Program-made: the position numbers and the translations under genes
NCBI GenBank assembly: GCA_022510485.1
Contig: JAFLTI010000005.1
Location: 26,646-90,645, forward strand
Direction of reading: 5' to 3'
Length of the DNA stretch: 64,000 bases
DNA from: Lentimicrobiaceae bacterium
Lineage (GTDB): Bacteria > Bacteroidota > Bacteroidia > Bacteroidales > P3
Notes under the pieces: generated by a model
What the model saw: only the letters and a program-made list of their open reading frames with translations
The model's database searches: none
Told to the model about the DNA's origin: nothing
Part shown: positions 25,598 to 34,003 of the stretch, one piece after another
How positions within the stretch are numbered: the first letter of the stretch is position 1
Layout of the letters: the number at the start of each line of letters is the position of its first letter

Positions 25598-25615
25598 CTA
25601 CAGGTTCAATCAGCC

Positions 25616-26518
25616 TTAGGCGGGGCGTTTGGAGAGTTTTTCAAGCCCCCATACCAAAAAGAAACCGACCAGCATCAGCACAACTGCCTGCCATACAAAG
25701 GCATCGGGCATTACATTGACTTCCACCAAGGGCTTTTCCACACCGTGACTGTCAACATAAGTCTGCACGGCTTCTTTCCAAGGCCATACTTTCTTGAGTG
25801 AACCGATAATAAAGCCAGTAAGTACCGCGAGCGTAACCGCACGAAAACGCCGCAGCGCATAGGAAAGCAAACGGGAAAAAGTGGTGATGCCCACTACCGC
25901 CCCTACGGCGAACACACCCAAAACAGCGGCATCCAAGTTCTTTACGGCACCCAAAACATATTCGTACTTACCCATCAAAAGCAGGATAAAGCTGCCCGAA
26001 ATGCCGGGCAATATCATAGCGCAGATTGCCACAAAGCCGCATAGGAAAATAAACCACAAAGCATCGGGAGTCCGGGCGGCGGTCACCGAACTTACCCATA
26101 CCGCCAAAACGATGCCTACCACCAAGCCTATCAAGGTTTTATAGTTCCATTCCCTGATGTCTTTCGATACGAACCATGCCGAAGCGAGGATAAGTCCGAA
26201 GAAAAAGGCGAACACCAATACCGGACAGTTCTGCAAAAGAGAGGTGATGACCCGCGCCAGTGTAAAGATGCTCAAGCCTATACCGAATATAAGGCTCAAC
26301 AGGAAATTTCCGTTGACGGCTTTCCAAAATTCACGGAACCTGCCTCTGAACAGCAGTTTGAGATTGGCAGGGTTTACACTCTTTATAGACTCGAGGAGTT
26401 CATCGTAAATACCTGTAATAAAAGCGATTGTTCCACCCGAAACGCCCGGAACCACATCGGCGGCTCCCATAGCGATTCCCTTGAGTGTTACCAATCCGTA
26501 TGAAGCAATGCTTCTCAT
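25616..26518 (-). CDS. DUF368 membrane protein, PopT-like polyprenyl-phosphate transporter
   Basis: 300 residues from ATG 26518, with 8 or more hydrophobic segments. The N-terminal signature KGIAMGAADVVPGVSGGTIAF and the internal LPGISGSFILLLMGKY repeat are the duplicated 'PGxSG' motifs of DUF368. Members of this family were recently shown to return undecaprenyl phosphate across the membrane for cell-wall and surface-glycan synthesis; that role here is by homology. This fits the window's other carrier-lipid enzymes, the phosphoglycosyl transferase and polyprenyl synthase, though they are not linked. Confidence 0.9.
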   Translation of the reverse strand: MRSIASYGLVTLKGIAMGAADVVPGVSGGTIAFITGIYDELLESIKSVNPANLKLLFRGRFREFWKAVNGNFLLSLIFGIGLSIFTLARVITSLLQNCPVLVFAFFFGLILASAWFVSKDIREWNYKTLIGLVVGIVLAVWVSSVTAARTPDALWFIFLCGFVAICAMILPGISGSFILLLMGKYEYVLGAVKNLDAAVLGVFAVGAVVGITTFSRLLSYALRRFRAVTLAVLTGFIIGSLKKVWPWKEAVQTYVDSHGVEKPLVEVNVMPDAFVWQAVVLMLVGFFLVWGLEKLSKRPA

Positions 26519-26661
26519 GCGCTGTATTTTTTTTGATTTGCGGGTACAAAGTAACGCTAAATATTGACTTCTTCCCAATTTTTTTGTAAATTCGCGCGCT
26601 TTTTGGAGAGGTACACCCTTTTCAGAAAAAACATAATCGTCAAAAAATTAAGTCTTTGGCA

Positions 26662-27717
26662 ATGAAACTCTCGCAATTCAACTATAACCTGCCTGCTAAG
26701 TTGGTGGCAACCCACCCTACGCCCGACCGCGACGACTGCAAGCTGATGGTGGTAGACCGCAAGAAGCAGAAGATAGAACACAAGCTTTTCAAAGACATTA
26801 TCAAGTATTTTGACGAGGGAGATGTGCTGGTTATGAACAACACCCGCGTTTTTCCGGCACGCCTTTCGGGCGAAAAGGAAAAGACAGGTGCTATGATTAC
26901 CGTTTTCCTGTTGCGGGAGTTGAACCGGGAATCCCTGTTGTGGGATGTGTATGTGGATCCGGCTCGCAAGATACGTATCGGCAACAAGCTGTACTTCGGG
27001 CAGAACGACGAACTGGTGGCGGAAGTTATCGACAACACCACCTCGCGTGGCCGCACGCTCCGCTTTCTCTACGACGGAAGCTACGAAAGCTTCAAGGCGC
27101 TTATCTATCGTTTGGGGCAGACCCCTATTCCCGACCATATACTGCAAGTACGCGGTGTGGAACCCGAAGACGAAGAACGCTACCAAACCGTGTTCGCCAC
27201 CGAAGAAGGTGCGGTGATGGCGCCCACGGCAGGTTTACATTTTAGCCGTTCACTGCTCAAACGTATGGAGATAAAAGGCGTGGATACGGCGTTCATCACC
27301 TTGCACTGCGGCTTGGGCAACGTGCGCGAGATCGATGTGGAAGACCTTACCAAACACAGGGTGGATTCCGAAAAACTTATCATTCCCGAACAGGCGGCAC
27401 AAATCGTGAACCGAGGAATTGACGCGCACAAGAAAATCTGCGCGGTGGGTACTTCGGTGCTCAAAGGCATAGAATCTTCGGTTTCTTTTGGCGGAAAACT
27501 CAAGCCTTTTGACGGCTGGACCAATAAATTTATCTTCCCCCCCTACGAATTTACCATTCCCAACTGCATGATAAGCAACTTCCATGCGCCGCTTTCTTCC
27601 TTGTTTATGTCGGTGTGCGCTTTCGGTGGGTACAAGCTTATTATGAAAGCCTACGAAGAAGCCATCAAGAAAGAATACCGCTTCCTTACTTTCGGGGATG
27701 CGATGCTTATTCTCTAA
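26662..27717 (+). CDS. queA: tRNA preQ1(34) S-adenosylmethionine ribosyltransferase-isomerase
   Basis: 351 residues from ATG 26662 ([11 protein letters not shown]). It transfers the ribosyl moiety of SAM to preQ1 at the wobble base of GUN-anticodon tRNAs to make epoxyqueuosine. Motifs in order: [10 protein letters not shown] near residue 55, QTPIPDHI near residue 152, APTAGLHFS near residue 190, and [12 protein letters not shown] near residue 212. A weak -7-like box, TAAATTCG, lies near 26587. The stop is 6 bases before ruvC, so the two are co-transcribed. Confidence 0.97.
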   Translation: MKLSQFNYNLPAKLVATHPTPDRDDCKLMVVDRKKQKIEHKLFKDIIKYFDEGDVLVMNNTRVFPARLSGEKEKTGAMITVFLLRELNRESLLWDVYVDPARKIRIGNKLYFGQNDELVAEVIDNTTSRGRTLRFLYDGSYESFKALIYRLGQTPIPDHILQVRGVEPEDEERYQTVFATEEGAVMAPTAGLHFSRSLLKRMEIKGVDTAFITLHCGLGNVREIDVEDLTKHRVDSEKLIIPEQAAQIVNRGIDAHKKICAVGTSVLKGIESSVSFGGKLKPFDGWTNKFIFPPYEFTIPNCMISNFHAPLSSLFMSVCAFGGYKLIMKAYEEAIKKEYRFLTFGDAMLIL

Positions 27718-27723
27718 ACCTTT

Positions 27724-28335
27724 ATGGGGGCTGCCGACGAAAAAATCATTTTGGGCATAGACCCCGGCACCCGTATCATGGGATATGGACTTATCCGCGC
27801 CTGCGGACAGCAGTTCTCGTATATCGAGATGGGGGTTCTCAACCTTACCAAAACGGAAGACCCTTTGGTAAGACTGGAAAAGATTCACGAGGAAGTGATA
27901 CGCATCATAGACGCTTTTTCGCCCCACTGCCTTTCTATCGAAACCCCCTTTTACGGCAAAAACGTACAATCGCTCATCAAGTTAGGACGCGCCCAAGGAG
28001 TGGCTATCGCCGCAGCTATGTCTAAGGGATTGCAGGTGCATGAATACGCGCCTTTGAAAATCAAGCAGTCACTTACAGGCAACGGAAATGCCTCCAAAGA
28101 ACAGGTCTGCGCCATGGTGCTGCGCATCTTGGGGCTTCCCGACGGTCAGCCTCGTTTTTTAGACGCCACCGATGCTATGGCAGCCGCCATCTGTCACGGC
28201 ATTCATTGCAAGTTCAACGCCATAGCGCAAAGTGCCTCTGCATCAAAAGCGGCAACCGCCATCAAAACGGCATCCAAGGGAAAGAAAAGCAATTGGGCGG
28301 ATTTTCTTCAATCGCATCCGGAACGGCTACGGTAG
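27724..28335 (+). CDS. ruvC: crossover junction endodeoxyribonuclease RuvC
   Basis: 203 residues. Holliday-junction resolvase of recombinational repair. The four acidic catalytic residues sit in ILGIDPGTRIMGYG (Asp near 14), SIETPFYGKN (Glu near 75), and the C-terminal FLDATDAMAAAICH (two Asp near 148-151). The normal RuvC ends soon after; here about 45 extra residues end NWADFLQSHPERLR, an extension I believe is common in Bacteroidales. The start MGAADEKIIL is the only suitable one, 6 bases after queA. Confidence 0.96.
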   Translation: MGAADEKIILGIDPGTRIMGYGLIRACGQQFSYIEMGVLNLTKTEDPLVRLEKIHEEVIRIIDAFSPHCLSIETPFYGKNVQSLIKLGRAQGVAIAAAMSKGLQVHEYAPLKIKQSLTGNGNASKEQVCAMVLRILGLPDGQPRFLDATDAMAAAICHGIHCKFNAIAQSASASKAATAIKTASKGKKSNWADFLQSHPERLR

Positions 28336-28339
28336 TTTT

Positions 28340-28597
28340 CTAATTCGCCGTTTGTTTACGGCTCTTTTTCCAATAAGCCTTTATCCGTTTAATTCCCTCC
28401 GCTCCGAGAATCGTCAAACCTCCGTATTGGGCAGTTTTTGCCAGTCCGAAAAAGATTACCCACAGCACGCCTTTAAGCGAGGCACTGATAGGTAATGCCA
28501 TCTGTGCAAACGATATAATGTAGAACGGCACGCACATCAGCAGCACCATCACACCCGTACGGAACGAAAGTTTAGAGAGCCAAGATTTGATGCCCAT
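28340..28597 (-). CDS. small conserved membrane protein
   Basis: 85 residues from ATG 28597 (MGIKSWLSKLSFRTGV). Two hydrophobic segments (about 13-33 and 39-60: FAQMALPISASLKGVLWVIFF in part) and a basic tail KRIKAYWKKSRKQ that should face the cytoplasm. It looks like a family of unknown function conserved in Bacteroidales. A longer start at 28615 would fall inside the hairpin at 28611-28640, so I prefer the shorter one. It converges on ruvC with 4 bases between the stops. Confidence 0.7.
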   Translation of the reverse strand: MGIKSWLSKLSFRTGVMVLLMCVPFYIISFAQMALPISASLKGVLWVIFFGLAKTAQYGGLTILGAEGIKRIKAYWKKSRKQTAN

Positions 28598-28610
28598 AAC
28601 GACAAAATGA

Positions 28611-28640
28611 AACACCCGATTCTACATAGAACCGGGTGTT
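28611..28640 (-). terminator. hairpin after tRNA-Ser
   Basis: Stem AACACCCG / CGGGTGTT enclosing a second short stem TTCT / AGAA. On the minus strand it is followed by TTTCATTTTG. It likely ends the tRNA transcript, and some readthrough may serve the small membrane protein gene, whose ATG is 13 bases further. Confidence 0.55.
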
Positions 28641-28641
28641 T

Positions 28642-28731
28642 TGGCGGAAAGAGGGGGATTCGAACCCCCGGTAGGGAAACCCCTACGACAGTTTAGCAAA
28701 CTGTTGGTTTAAGCCACTCACCCATCTTTCC
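28642..28731 (-). tRNA. tRNA-Ser(GCU)
   Basis: On the minus strand a full class II tRNA folds: acceptor GGAAAGA / TCTTTCC, D-loop with GAGTGGCTTAAACC, anticodon stem ACAGT / ACTGT with loop TTGCTAA (anticodon GCU, reading AGC and AGU), a long variable arm with GTAGGGG / CCCTAC pairing, and T-arm GGGGGTTCGAATCCCCC. Discriminator G and the CCA end are encoded (28642-28644). The long variable arm is the serine identity feature. Confidence 0.97.
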
Positions 28732-28804
28732 AGCTTAATGTCCGTTTGCAAAAACGAACCTCTTTTTTTACGGAAGCCAAAAAGCACTCTCCCGTAAGGG
28801 ATTG

Positions 28805-28812
28805 CAAAGGTA
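28805..28812 (-). promoter_or_regulatory. -7 promoter box for tRNA-Ser
   Basis: TACCTTTG on the minus strand, exact TAnnTTTG match, about 74 bases before the mature tRNA 5' end. Confidence 0.6.
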
Positions 28813-28856
28813 TGAAAAAGTTTTAACACTTTTTAAATATTTTTTTCTTCGATAAA

Positions 28857-28903
28857 ATCCGATTTCGGGGTTTATATATAAAGAACCTTGAATCAAATCG
28901 GAT
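28857..28903 (+). promoter_or_regulatory. inverted repeat abutting a start codon
   Basis: Perfect 9-bp arms ATCCGATTT (28857-28865) and AAATCGGAT (28895-28903), with 29 bases between. The right arm ends at the base before the ATG of the outer-membrane barrel gene (28904), so the folded RNA would bury the ribosome landing site. The repeat could instead be a protein operator. Confidence 0.5.
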
Positions 28904-30682
28904 ATGAAAACATTTTGTAAACGGGTTATTTTACCCATCCTCAGTCTTTTATTATGCCTCAAGGCAGAACTGCCGGCACAGGATTTTACAGGTATCGGCA
29001 AACGAAAACCCTTTTCTTTTTCGGGAACCGCCGGCGCGCAAGCCTCCTCCCGCCTCAATTCAGACGGCAATTCCGACCCTTTTGCCTATATCCTGTCGGC
29101 TCAGCTCAACCCGGTTATTTACGGCTTTGCCCTACCCCTGTCGTTGAGTTTTGCCGACAGCCGGTTTTCTTACGCCCAGCCGTTCTCGCGCTTTTCTTTT
29201 ACCCCCTCGTATAAATGGATAAAAGCCTATTTAGGGCGCACTTCGATGGATATGCACCCCTACGGGCTTGCCGGGCATCAATTCGACGGAGCAGGCATAG
29301 AGTTGGAATCCGGCTCTTTTCCGCTGCATTTTTCTGCTATGTACGGACGTCTTCTCAAAGCCCGCCACGCCGATACCCTTACGAGAGACAAGGCTTTTCC
29401 AGTCTACAATCCTGCCAACTACAAGCGCACCGCCTACGCTTTCAAACTTGGGTTCACGCACAAGAAACAACAGTTAAACCTGCATTTTTTCAGTGCCGGC
29501 GACCACCGCAAGTCTTTGCCAGAAGAGTGGCGCAGCCAGTTAGCCCCGCAACAGAACGCGGTTCTTGCCTTGGATTTTTCGTTTGAACTCTACAAAGGAC
29601 TAACCCTTACAGGGCAAGCCGGATTAAGTGCCTTGACGGAAGATACACGCACCCAAAAAGAGAAGAAAAAGGGCGTATGGGGCGTTGTAATGCGGCCTTT
29701 CCTGACTCAGCACGCCTCCACTTCCTTAAGCACCGCTTATAAGGTGCAGTTGGCGTATAAGGGTATCAGCGTGGCTTACGAAAGAATCGGACCCGATTAC
29801 GCGAGTTTGGGGGCAGCCTATTTTAACTGGGATTTTGAAAACGCAGTAGTAGCATTTACCCATGTATTCAAAAAAGTGTCGGTAAACGCCGAATTAGGCT
29901 GGCAGCGCGATGACCTTAAAAACTCCAAATCGAGCCGGATGAACCGCATTGTAGGCTCCGCCTATATCAATTACAAGATAGACGAGCGTTTTACGCTTAC
30001 CGCCTCTTATTCTAACTTTACAATGCACACCCAACTCAAACCGGTGGATTTGGGACGCCCCGATGATCCGTTGGTTTACGACCCCGATACGGTTTCCTAT
30101 CGTCAGATTTCCCAGCAGGCATCTTTCAATTTTGACTTTTGCAGCCGCCCTGAGGCACGTTACAAACAATATGGAGGTGCGGAACTTTCCTATCAAAATT
30201 CTCGAGAAAAATCTCAGAAAGTATTCAGCGATTATTTTTATGCGGCGGCACGTCATGGCATTGAACTCAACGGAGGCTATCGCCTGCAGAGTGCCGTAAA
30301 TTTCAGCACACGCATCGATAAGACCGGCGTGCAGAAATCTTTGTTCAACTACTATATCGGCCCCTCTGTAAACTGCGCCAAGGCATTGTTCGACAAAACC
30401 CTCAATCTTTCGGCAGGGTTCAGCTATTATTTTGAAATGAATGGATCCAAAGCGGCGGGAGGAATTGCCGGCTTACTTTTGCGGGCATCCTATATGCTCA
30501 AGAAATCGCATGAATTTGAGATGCAGTTCAACGGAAAACTCCGTTCAAGTTTCGATGCCGCAAATCGCAAACCGGGACAGGAATTGTTTGTTCAGGCATC
30601 TTACCGCTACCGTTTCAACATAGACCCTTTCAAGAAAAAGAAAGAAGAGGCAAGCCGTAATAAAAAAAGGAGCGCATCTTAA
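28904..30682 (+). CDS. outer-membrane beta-barrel protein, unknown function
   Basis: 592 residues with a signal peptide (about 1-25, ending LPAQ). From residue 35 to the end it is a series of amphipathic strands with aromatic belts, typical of a large outer-membrane barrel: FAYILSAQLNPVIYGFALP, SYAQPFSRFSFTPSYKWIKAYLG (in part), SMDMHPYGLAGHQFDGAGIE, and many 'YxxSxxF' strands. The tail KKKKEEASRNKKRSAS is strongly basic. I do not recognise a named family. It converges on gldN and shares a terminator with it. A role with type IX secretion is possible from position alone. Confidence 0.75.
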   Translation: MKTFCKRVILPILSLLLCLKAELPAQDFTGIGKRKPFSFSGTAGAQASSRLNSDGNSDPFAYILSAQLNPVIYGFALPLSLSFADSRFSYAQPFSRFSFTPSYKWIKAYLGRTSMDMHPYGLAGHQFDGAGIELESGSFPLHFSAMYGRLLKARHADTLTRDKAFPVYNPANYKRTAYAFKLGFTHKKQQLNLHFFSAGDHRKSLPEEWRSQLAPQQNAVLALDFSFELYKGLTLTGQAGLSALTEDTRTQKEKKKGVWGVVMRPFLTQHASTSLSTAYKVQLAYKGISVAYERIGPDYASLGAAYFNWDFENAVVAFTHVFKKVSVNAELGWQRDDLKNSKSSRMNRIVGSAYINYKIDERFTLTASYSNFTMHTQLKPVDLGRPDDPLVYDPDTVSYRQISQQASFNFDFCSRPEARYKQYGGAELSYQNSREKSQKVFSDYFYAAARHGIELNGGYRLQSAVNFSTRIDKTGVQKSLFNYYIGPSVNCAKALFDKTLNLSAGFSYYFEMNGSKAAGGIAGLLLRASYMLKKSHEFEMQFNGKLRSSFDAANRKPGQELFVQASYRYRFNIDPFKKKKEEASRNKKRSAS

Positions 30683-30696
30683 GATGCGCTCCTTTT
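30665..30696. terminator. bidirectional terminator between the barrel gene and gldN
   Basis: A perfect 32-base palindrome with 16-base half AAAAGGAGCGCATCTT. It contains the TAA of the barrel gene and lies 20 bases from the gldN stop. The A/T-run ends on both sides let it serve both convergent genes. Confidence 0.9.
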
Positions 30697-30715
30697 CCAA
30701 ACCATCATAAAACGA

Positions 30716-31576
30716 TTAATACTCCCACAAGTCATGTTCTATTTCAAAGAGCATTTCTTCGATGCGTTCGGATTCACGCATGATATTTGCCCCTTGGGCA
30801 TACTGCTGAATCTGCCTGTCCTGTTGGTTGTCGATTTTGGTAATATAACTCTGAAACCAGCGGTTCCAAGCAAACACATCATCGTAAGACTGCCGCATGG
30901 CACTGTTGTGGCGGTTAAAGGTTTCGGTTTTGGCAAACAGAGGACGGATAGAGGGATAATAGAGCCAGAACAAAGTTTGGTTTCCCTTAAATTGTCCGCT
31001 TTCTTCGTCAAACACCTGAATAACGGGAGCCATACCCAACACACGGATATCCCGAATCGAACGCTGTTTGTCGATAAACCAATCTTCTTTAAGACGGATC
31101 ATCTTTACGTTGTGTATCTGGAAAGAAGACGTATCCATCGAAGTGATATACTGACCGGGATTATCCAAATCTTCTTTCTGCAACTCGGTAATCTGCGTGT
31201 TCTGACGGATAAATTCCTCATAGGTGAGCTGCTTGCGGAAATCGTCGGTAATGGCATCGTAAGCTACAATGCTGCCGTCTTCCATTCCTTTCATAATCAA
31301 GCTCATCAAACTGATACGGTCTTGAACCGGAATCATCGGATAATACAGGTATTGGTTCATTTTCATACGAAAATCCACCATACGCCAAACACGCCACTTG
31401 ATATACACATCGGCTTCTCGCACGTAAACGTATTCGCGCGGCAAGCGGTCGGCGGTATTTTCCTTAACAAAGAAGTTATCCAAAGGTGGAGTGTCTTCCA
31501 AAACCTGCGCCTTAAGCGAACCTACCGAAGCGGTAAGTGCTGCAAGCATCAAAACGGAAAAGGCAAATCGTTTCAT
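30716..31576 (-). CDS. gldN: GldN/PorN, type IX secretion ring component
   Basis: 286 residues with a signal peptide (1-23, ending LKAQ). Periplasmic partner of the GldK lipoprotein ring in the type IX secretion system. Typical blocks are READVYIKWRVWRMVDFRMKMNQ (in part) near residue 53, IRLKEDWFIDKQRS, RVLGMAPVIQVFD and LFWLYYPSIRPLF. It is the last gene of the porP-gldKLMN operon and is closed by a strong terminator. Confidence 0.95.
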   Translation of the reverse strand: MKRFAFSVLMLAALTASVGSLKAQVLEDTPPLDNFFVKENTADRLPREYVYVREADVYIKWRVWRMVDFRMKMNQYLYYPMIPVQDRISLMSLIMKGMEDGSIVAYDAITDDFRKQLTYEEFIRQNTQITELQKEDLDNPGQYITSMDTSSFQIHNVKMIRLKEDWFIDKQRSIRDIRVLGMAPVIQVFDEESGQFKGNQTLFWLYYPSIRPLFAKTETFNRHNSAMRQSYDDVFAWNRWFQSYITKIDNQQDRQIQQYAQGANIMRESERIEEMLFEIEHDLWEY

Positions 31577-31609
31577 AATCGTTTATTTTTTCTCTCCCGA
31601 GAGAATGTA

Positions 31610-33178
31610 CTACTTAATGGTTAAAATCATATCCCCCAACATACGCTTGCCTTCCGGCATAGCAGCGTATATATCGGTAATAAACACTTTATCTCCTCGG
31701 TTGCAACGCTTAAAGTTGTCTATCATACCTTGCGTGAACCGGTTTCCATCGGATGGAATCATGGGCGAAAGTTCGCCATTACGCGACACCTGAACATTAA
31801 AGGAGGCAATCTTCAGATTCAATTCAAACTCGAAATCCTTCATCGAAACCAACAGACCGCCCGCATTGGCAAGGGTGTTCTTGTCGATACGTTTTACACC
31901 TTCTTCCTGTCCGTTGATACGCGCTACCGGGTCGGGAACACGTTTTACACGGAAAGTCTTGCTGCCCATCAGGGTTTCCTTGCCGTTTTCCTTGGCATAT
32001 ACCCTTACGGTAGCTTCCACACCGGGCTTGGTTACACGCACCACATATTCGCCCGGCTTGGTCTTGGTTATCGTACCGTTGGTTATTTCAACGCGCGTAT
32101 TGGCATCGGTAATACCGCCGGCAATCGCCGAAACAGGATTATCAACCCCAACATAGAACACATTCATCTTGTCCGCACTCACGGTGGCGGTAGACTGGCG
32201 CACTTCGTACTCAAAACTGAACGGATAGCTCTTTACCCCGAAAGATGCCGGCACGTGGATAGAACCGTTTACCCTACGTGTTCCGATAGTAGAGGCAGGC
32301 ACCTTATACCTGATAGAACCGCCGACCCCGGTATATTCCTTACCGTCGATGGTAGCCGTAATTTCCGCCCTCGAATCGAAAGCAGCCACGAAAATGTCCG
32401 CCTCGAAGTTAGAGCCGACCAACACACTGTTGGAAACGGGAACCACGCGCGCCGAAATGGTGTCGAACTTAAAGTCTTCATCACTGATAGACGAATAGAG
32501 ATAAGAAATAACATCATTCTCGGCGTTCAGCACGTCATTCTGAAACTTGTTGAGCAAAGCCAAGTCCGCCACGATAATCGTGTGCGAAAAGTGGAACACT
32601 TCCCAACTCTGTTCTTCACCATTGGCATTATACCATTTACTTCCTTCCAAGTGCAAGGTGCGCAAAGGTATATTGACACGATCCCTTTCTTCTACCTGTT
32701 CTATCAGCGTATGACGGTATTCGTGCAATCTTTCGTGCAAATCGTGGGCTCTGCCGCTCTTTTCGTCTAGTCCAAGGAAAAAACGGGTAGGATCATCGTA
32801 ATTATCCTGACGGCTGATATGCCTCGGGTCGAGTTTTGCCGCCTCTTCGTAAGAAATACCTTCGGTAACGGCTATAAGTTCAATCTTGGTTTTCTGCAAA
32901 TATTCGAACAGTTCTTTCGTGGCTGACTGTACTATCTGGGCTTTTGCCCAATACTTGCCCACTTTTGCCGGATTAACCACATAAGATGCCTGAAAACGGC
33001 TGTATAAATCGGCGTTTTTCTGCTCGTAACTCTGGTTGGTAACTTCCAATGCCTCGTTGATCGTAAGGAACGAATCCAATACGGCAACCGACACGTTCAA
33101 AGCAAGCAGGGCGGTGTACACAAGGTACATCATCCCGATCATCTTTTGCCTTGGTGTTTCTTTTCCTCCTCCTGACAT
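31610..33178 (-). CDS. gldM: GldM/PorM, type IX secretion motor shaft
   Basis: 522 residues. One transmembrane helix near residues 16-36 (MYLVYTALLALNVSVAVLDS) followed by a long periplasmic region of stacked domains that span to the GldK/N ring. The N-terminal TPRQKMIGMMYLVYTALLALNVS pattern (quoted in part) is diagnostic. With GldL it forms the proton-driven motor that powers secretion and, where present, gliding. It lies 34 bases after gldL. Confidence 0.96.
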   Translation of the reverse strand: MSGGGKETPRQKMIGMMYLVYTALLALNVSVAVLDSFLTINEALEVTNQSYEQKNADLYSRFQASYVVNPAKVGKYWAKAQIVQSATKELFEYLQKTKIELIAVTEGISYEEAAKLDPRHISRQDNYDDPTRFFLGLDEKSGRAHDLHERLHEYRHTLIEQVEERDRVNIPLRTLHLEGSKWYNANGEEQSWEVFHFSHTIIVADLALLNKFQNDVLNAENDVISYLYSSISDEDFKFDTISARVVPVSNSVLVGSNFEADIFVAAFDSRAEITATIDGKEYTGVGGSIRYKVPASTIGTRRVNGSIHVPASFGVKSYPFSFEYEVRQSTATVSADKMNVFYVGVDNPVSAIAGGITDANTRVEITNGTITKTKPGEYVVRVTKPGVEATVRVYAKENGKETLMGSKTFRVKRVPDPVARINGQEEGVKRIDKNTLANAGGLLVSMKDFEFELNLKIASFNVQVSRNGELSPMIPSDGNRFTQGMIDNFKRCNRGDKVFITDIYAAMPEGKRMLGDMILTIK

Positions 33179-33212
33179 AACCGAATAGGTTCAAAAATTT
33201 TTACTCGCGGAA

Positions 33213-33947
33213 TTAGTTTTTAGCTGCCGGTTGGGCGTTCTGCATAGCGGCAAGCATCTGACCGTACATACGGTTCAGTGCGGATACCTTTTCGGAAAGG
33301 TCATCGATTTCCTGACGGTATTTTTGCGAACTTTCGAGCGAGCTGCTCAATGCAGCCATAATCTTATTCACGTCATCCTGCAGTTTTATTCCCGCTTCGG
33401 TCTGTGCCTTGCTAACCTCTAATTGGTTAACGTAGAACTGATTCAATTGGTTAATGTTATTCGTCATCTGAACCATTTCGTCGGCATAGGTCTTGTTGAC
33501 GCTTACCACGCTGGTAAGATTGCTCAGACTGTTGGTGGTTTCGGTAAGTTTTTCCAAACCGCTGCTGAGACGGTTGAACACTTCCGGCGTAACATTAGCC
33601 CTAGCCAACATTTCATCCAGCTTATCCGACAACAAGTTCTGCGATTCGGAAGAAGCCCTGCCGCCGGTAGGCACAACGCCTTCGGCTTCGGGATACATGG
33701 GAGTTCCGTCGGGATTGTTTTTCAAAACCGGATAAACCCTATCCCAGTCGTATTCGGGATGCGGCTTTTCCATCGTGGAAAAGACAAAGATGATGGCCTC
33801 GACACTCATACCTACGATAAGCATCAGGTTAGCACCCGGATAGTGATTGATTTTAAAAAGAGCTCCCACAATAACGATCGAGGCACCATAACCATAGAGG
33901 TAGCTCATGAACTTCTTAAACCCCGGTTTATTCGCAAAACTGGCCAT
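33213..33947 (-). CDS. gldL: GldL/PorL, type IX secretion motor stator
   Basis: 244 residues. Two transmembrane helices at about 13-31 and 37-54; the second, LMLIVGMSVEAIIFVFST, carries the glutamate needed for proton coupling in GldL. The cytoplasmic remainder is helical (LTETTNSLSNLTSVVSVNK and a coiled coil to the end). It pairs with GldM in a 5:2 motor in studied species; that stoichiometry is family knowledge. It lies 56 bases after gldK. Confidence 0.96.
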   Translation of the reverse strand: MASFANKPGFKKFMSYLYGYGASIVIVGALFKINHYPGANLMLIVGMSVEAIIFVFSTMEKPHPEYDWDRVYPVLKNNPDGTPMYPEAEGVVPTGGRASSESQNLLSDKLDEMLARANVTPEVFNRLSSGLEKLTETTNSLSNLTSVVSVNKTYADEMVQMTNNINQLNQFYVNQLEVSKAQTEAGIKLQDDVNKIMAALSSSLESSQKYRQEIDDLSEKVSALNRMYGQMLAAMQNAQPAAKN

Positions 33948-34003
33948 TTCTTCTTAGATTTTCGTTGTTTGTTTTTAAGGTTAATATCTGTTTTGACTAA
34001 ATA

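Noticed and set aside
31730..32770. long open frame opposite gldM
   Set aside because: Fully antisense to gldM with no family resemblance and no start signals.
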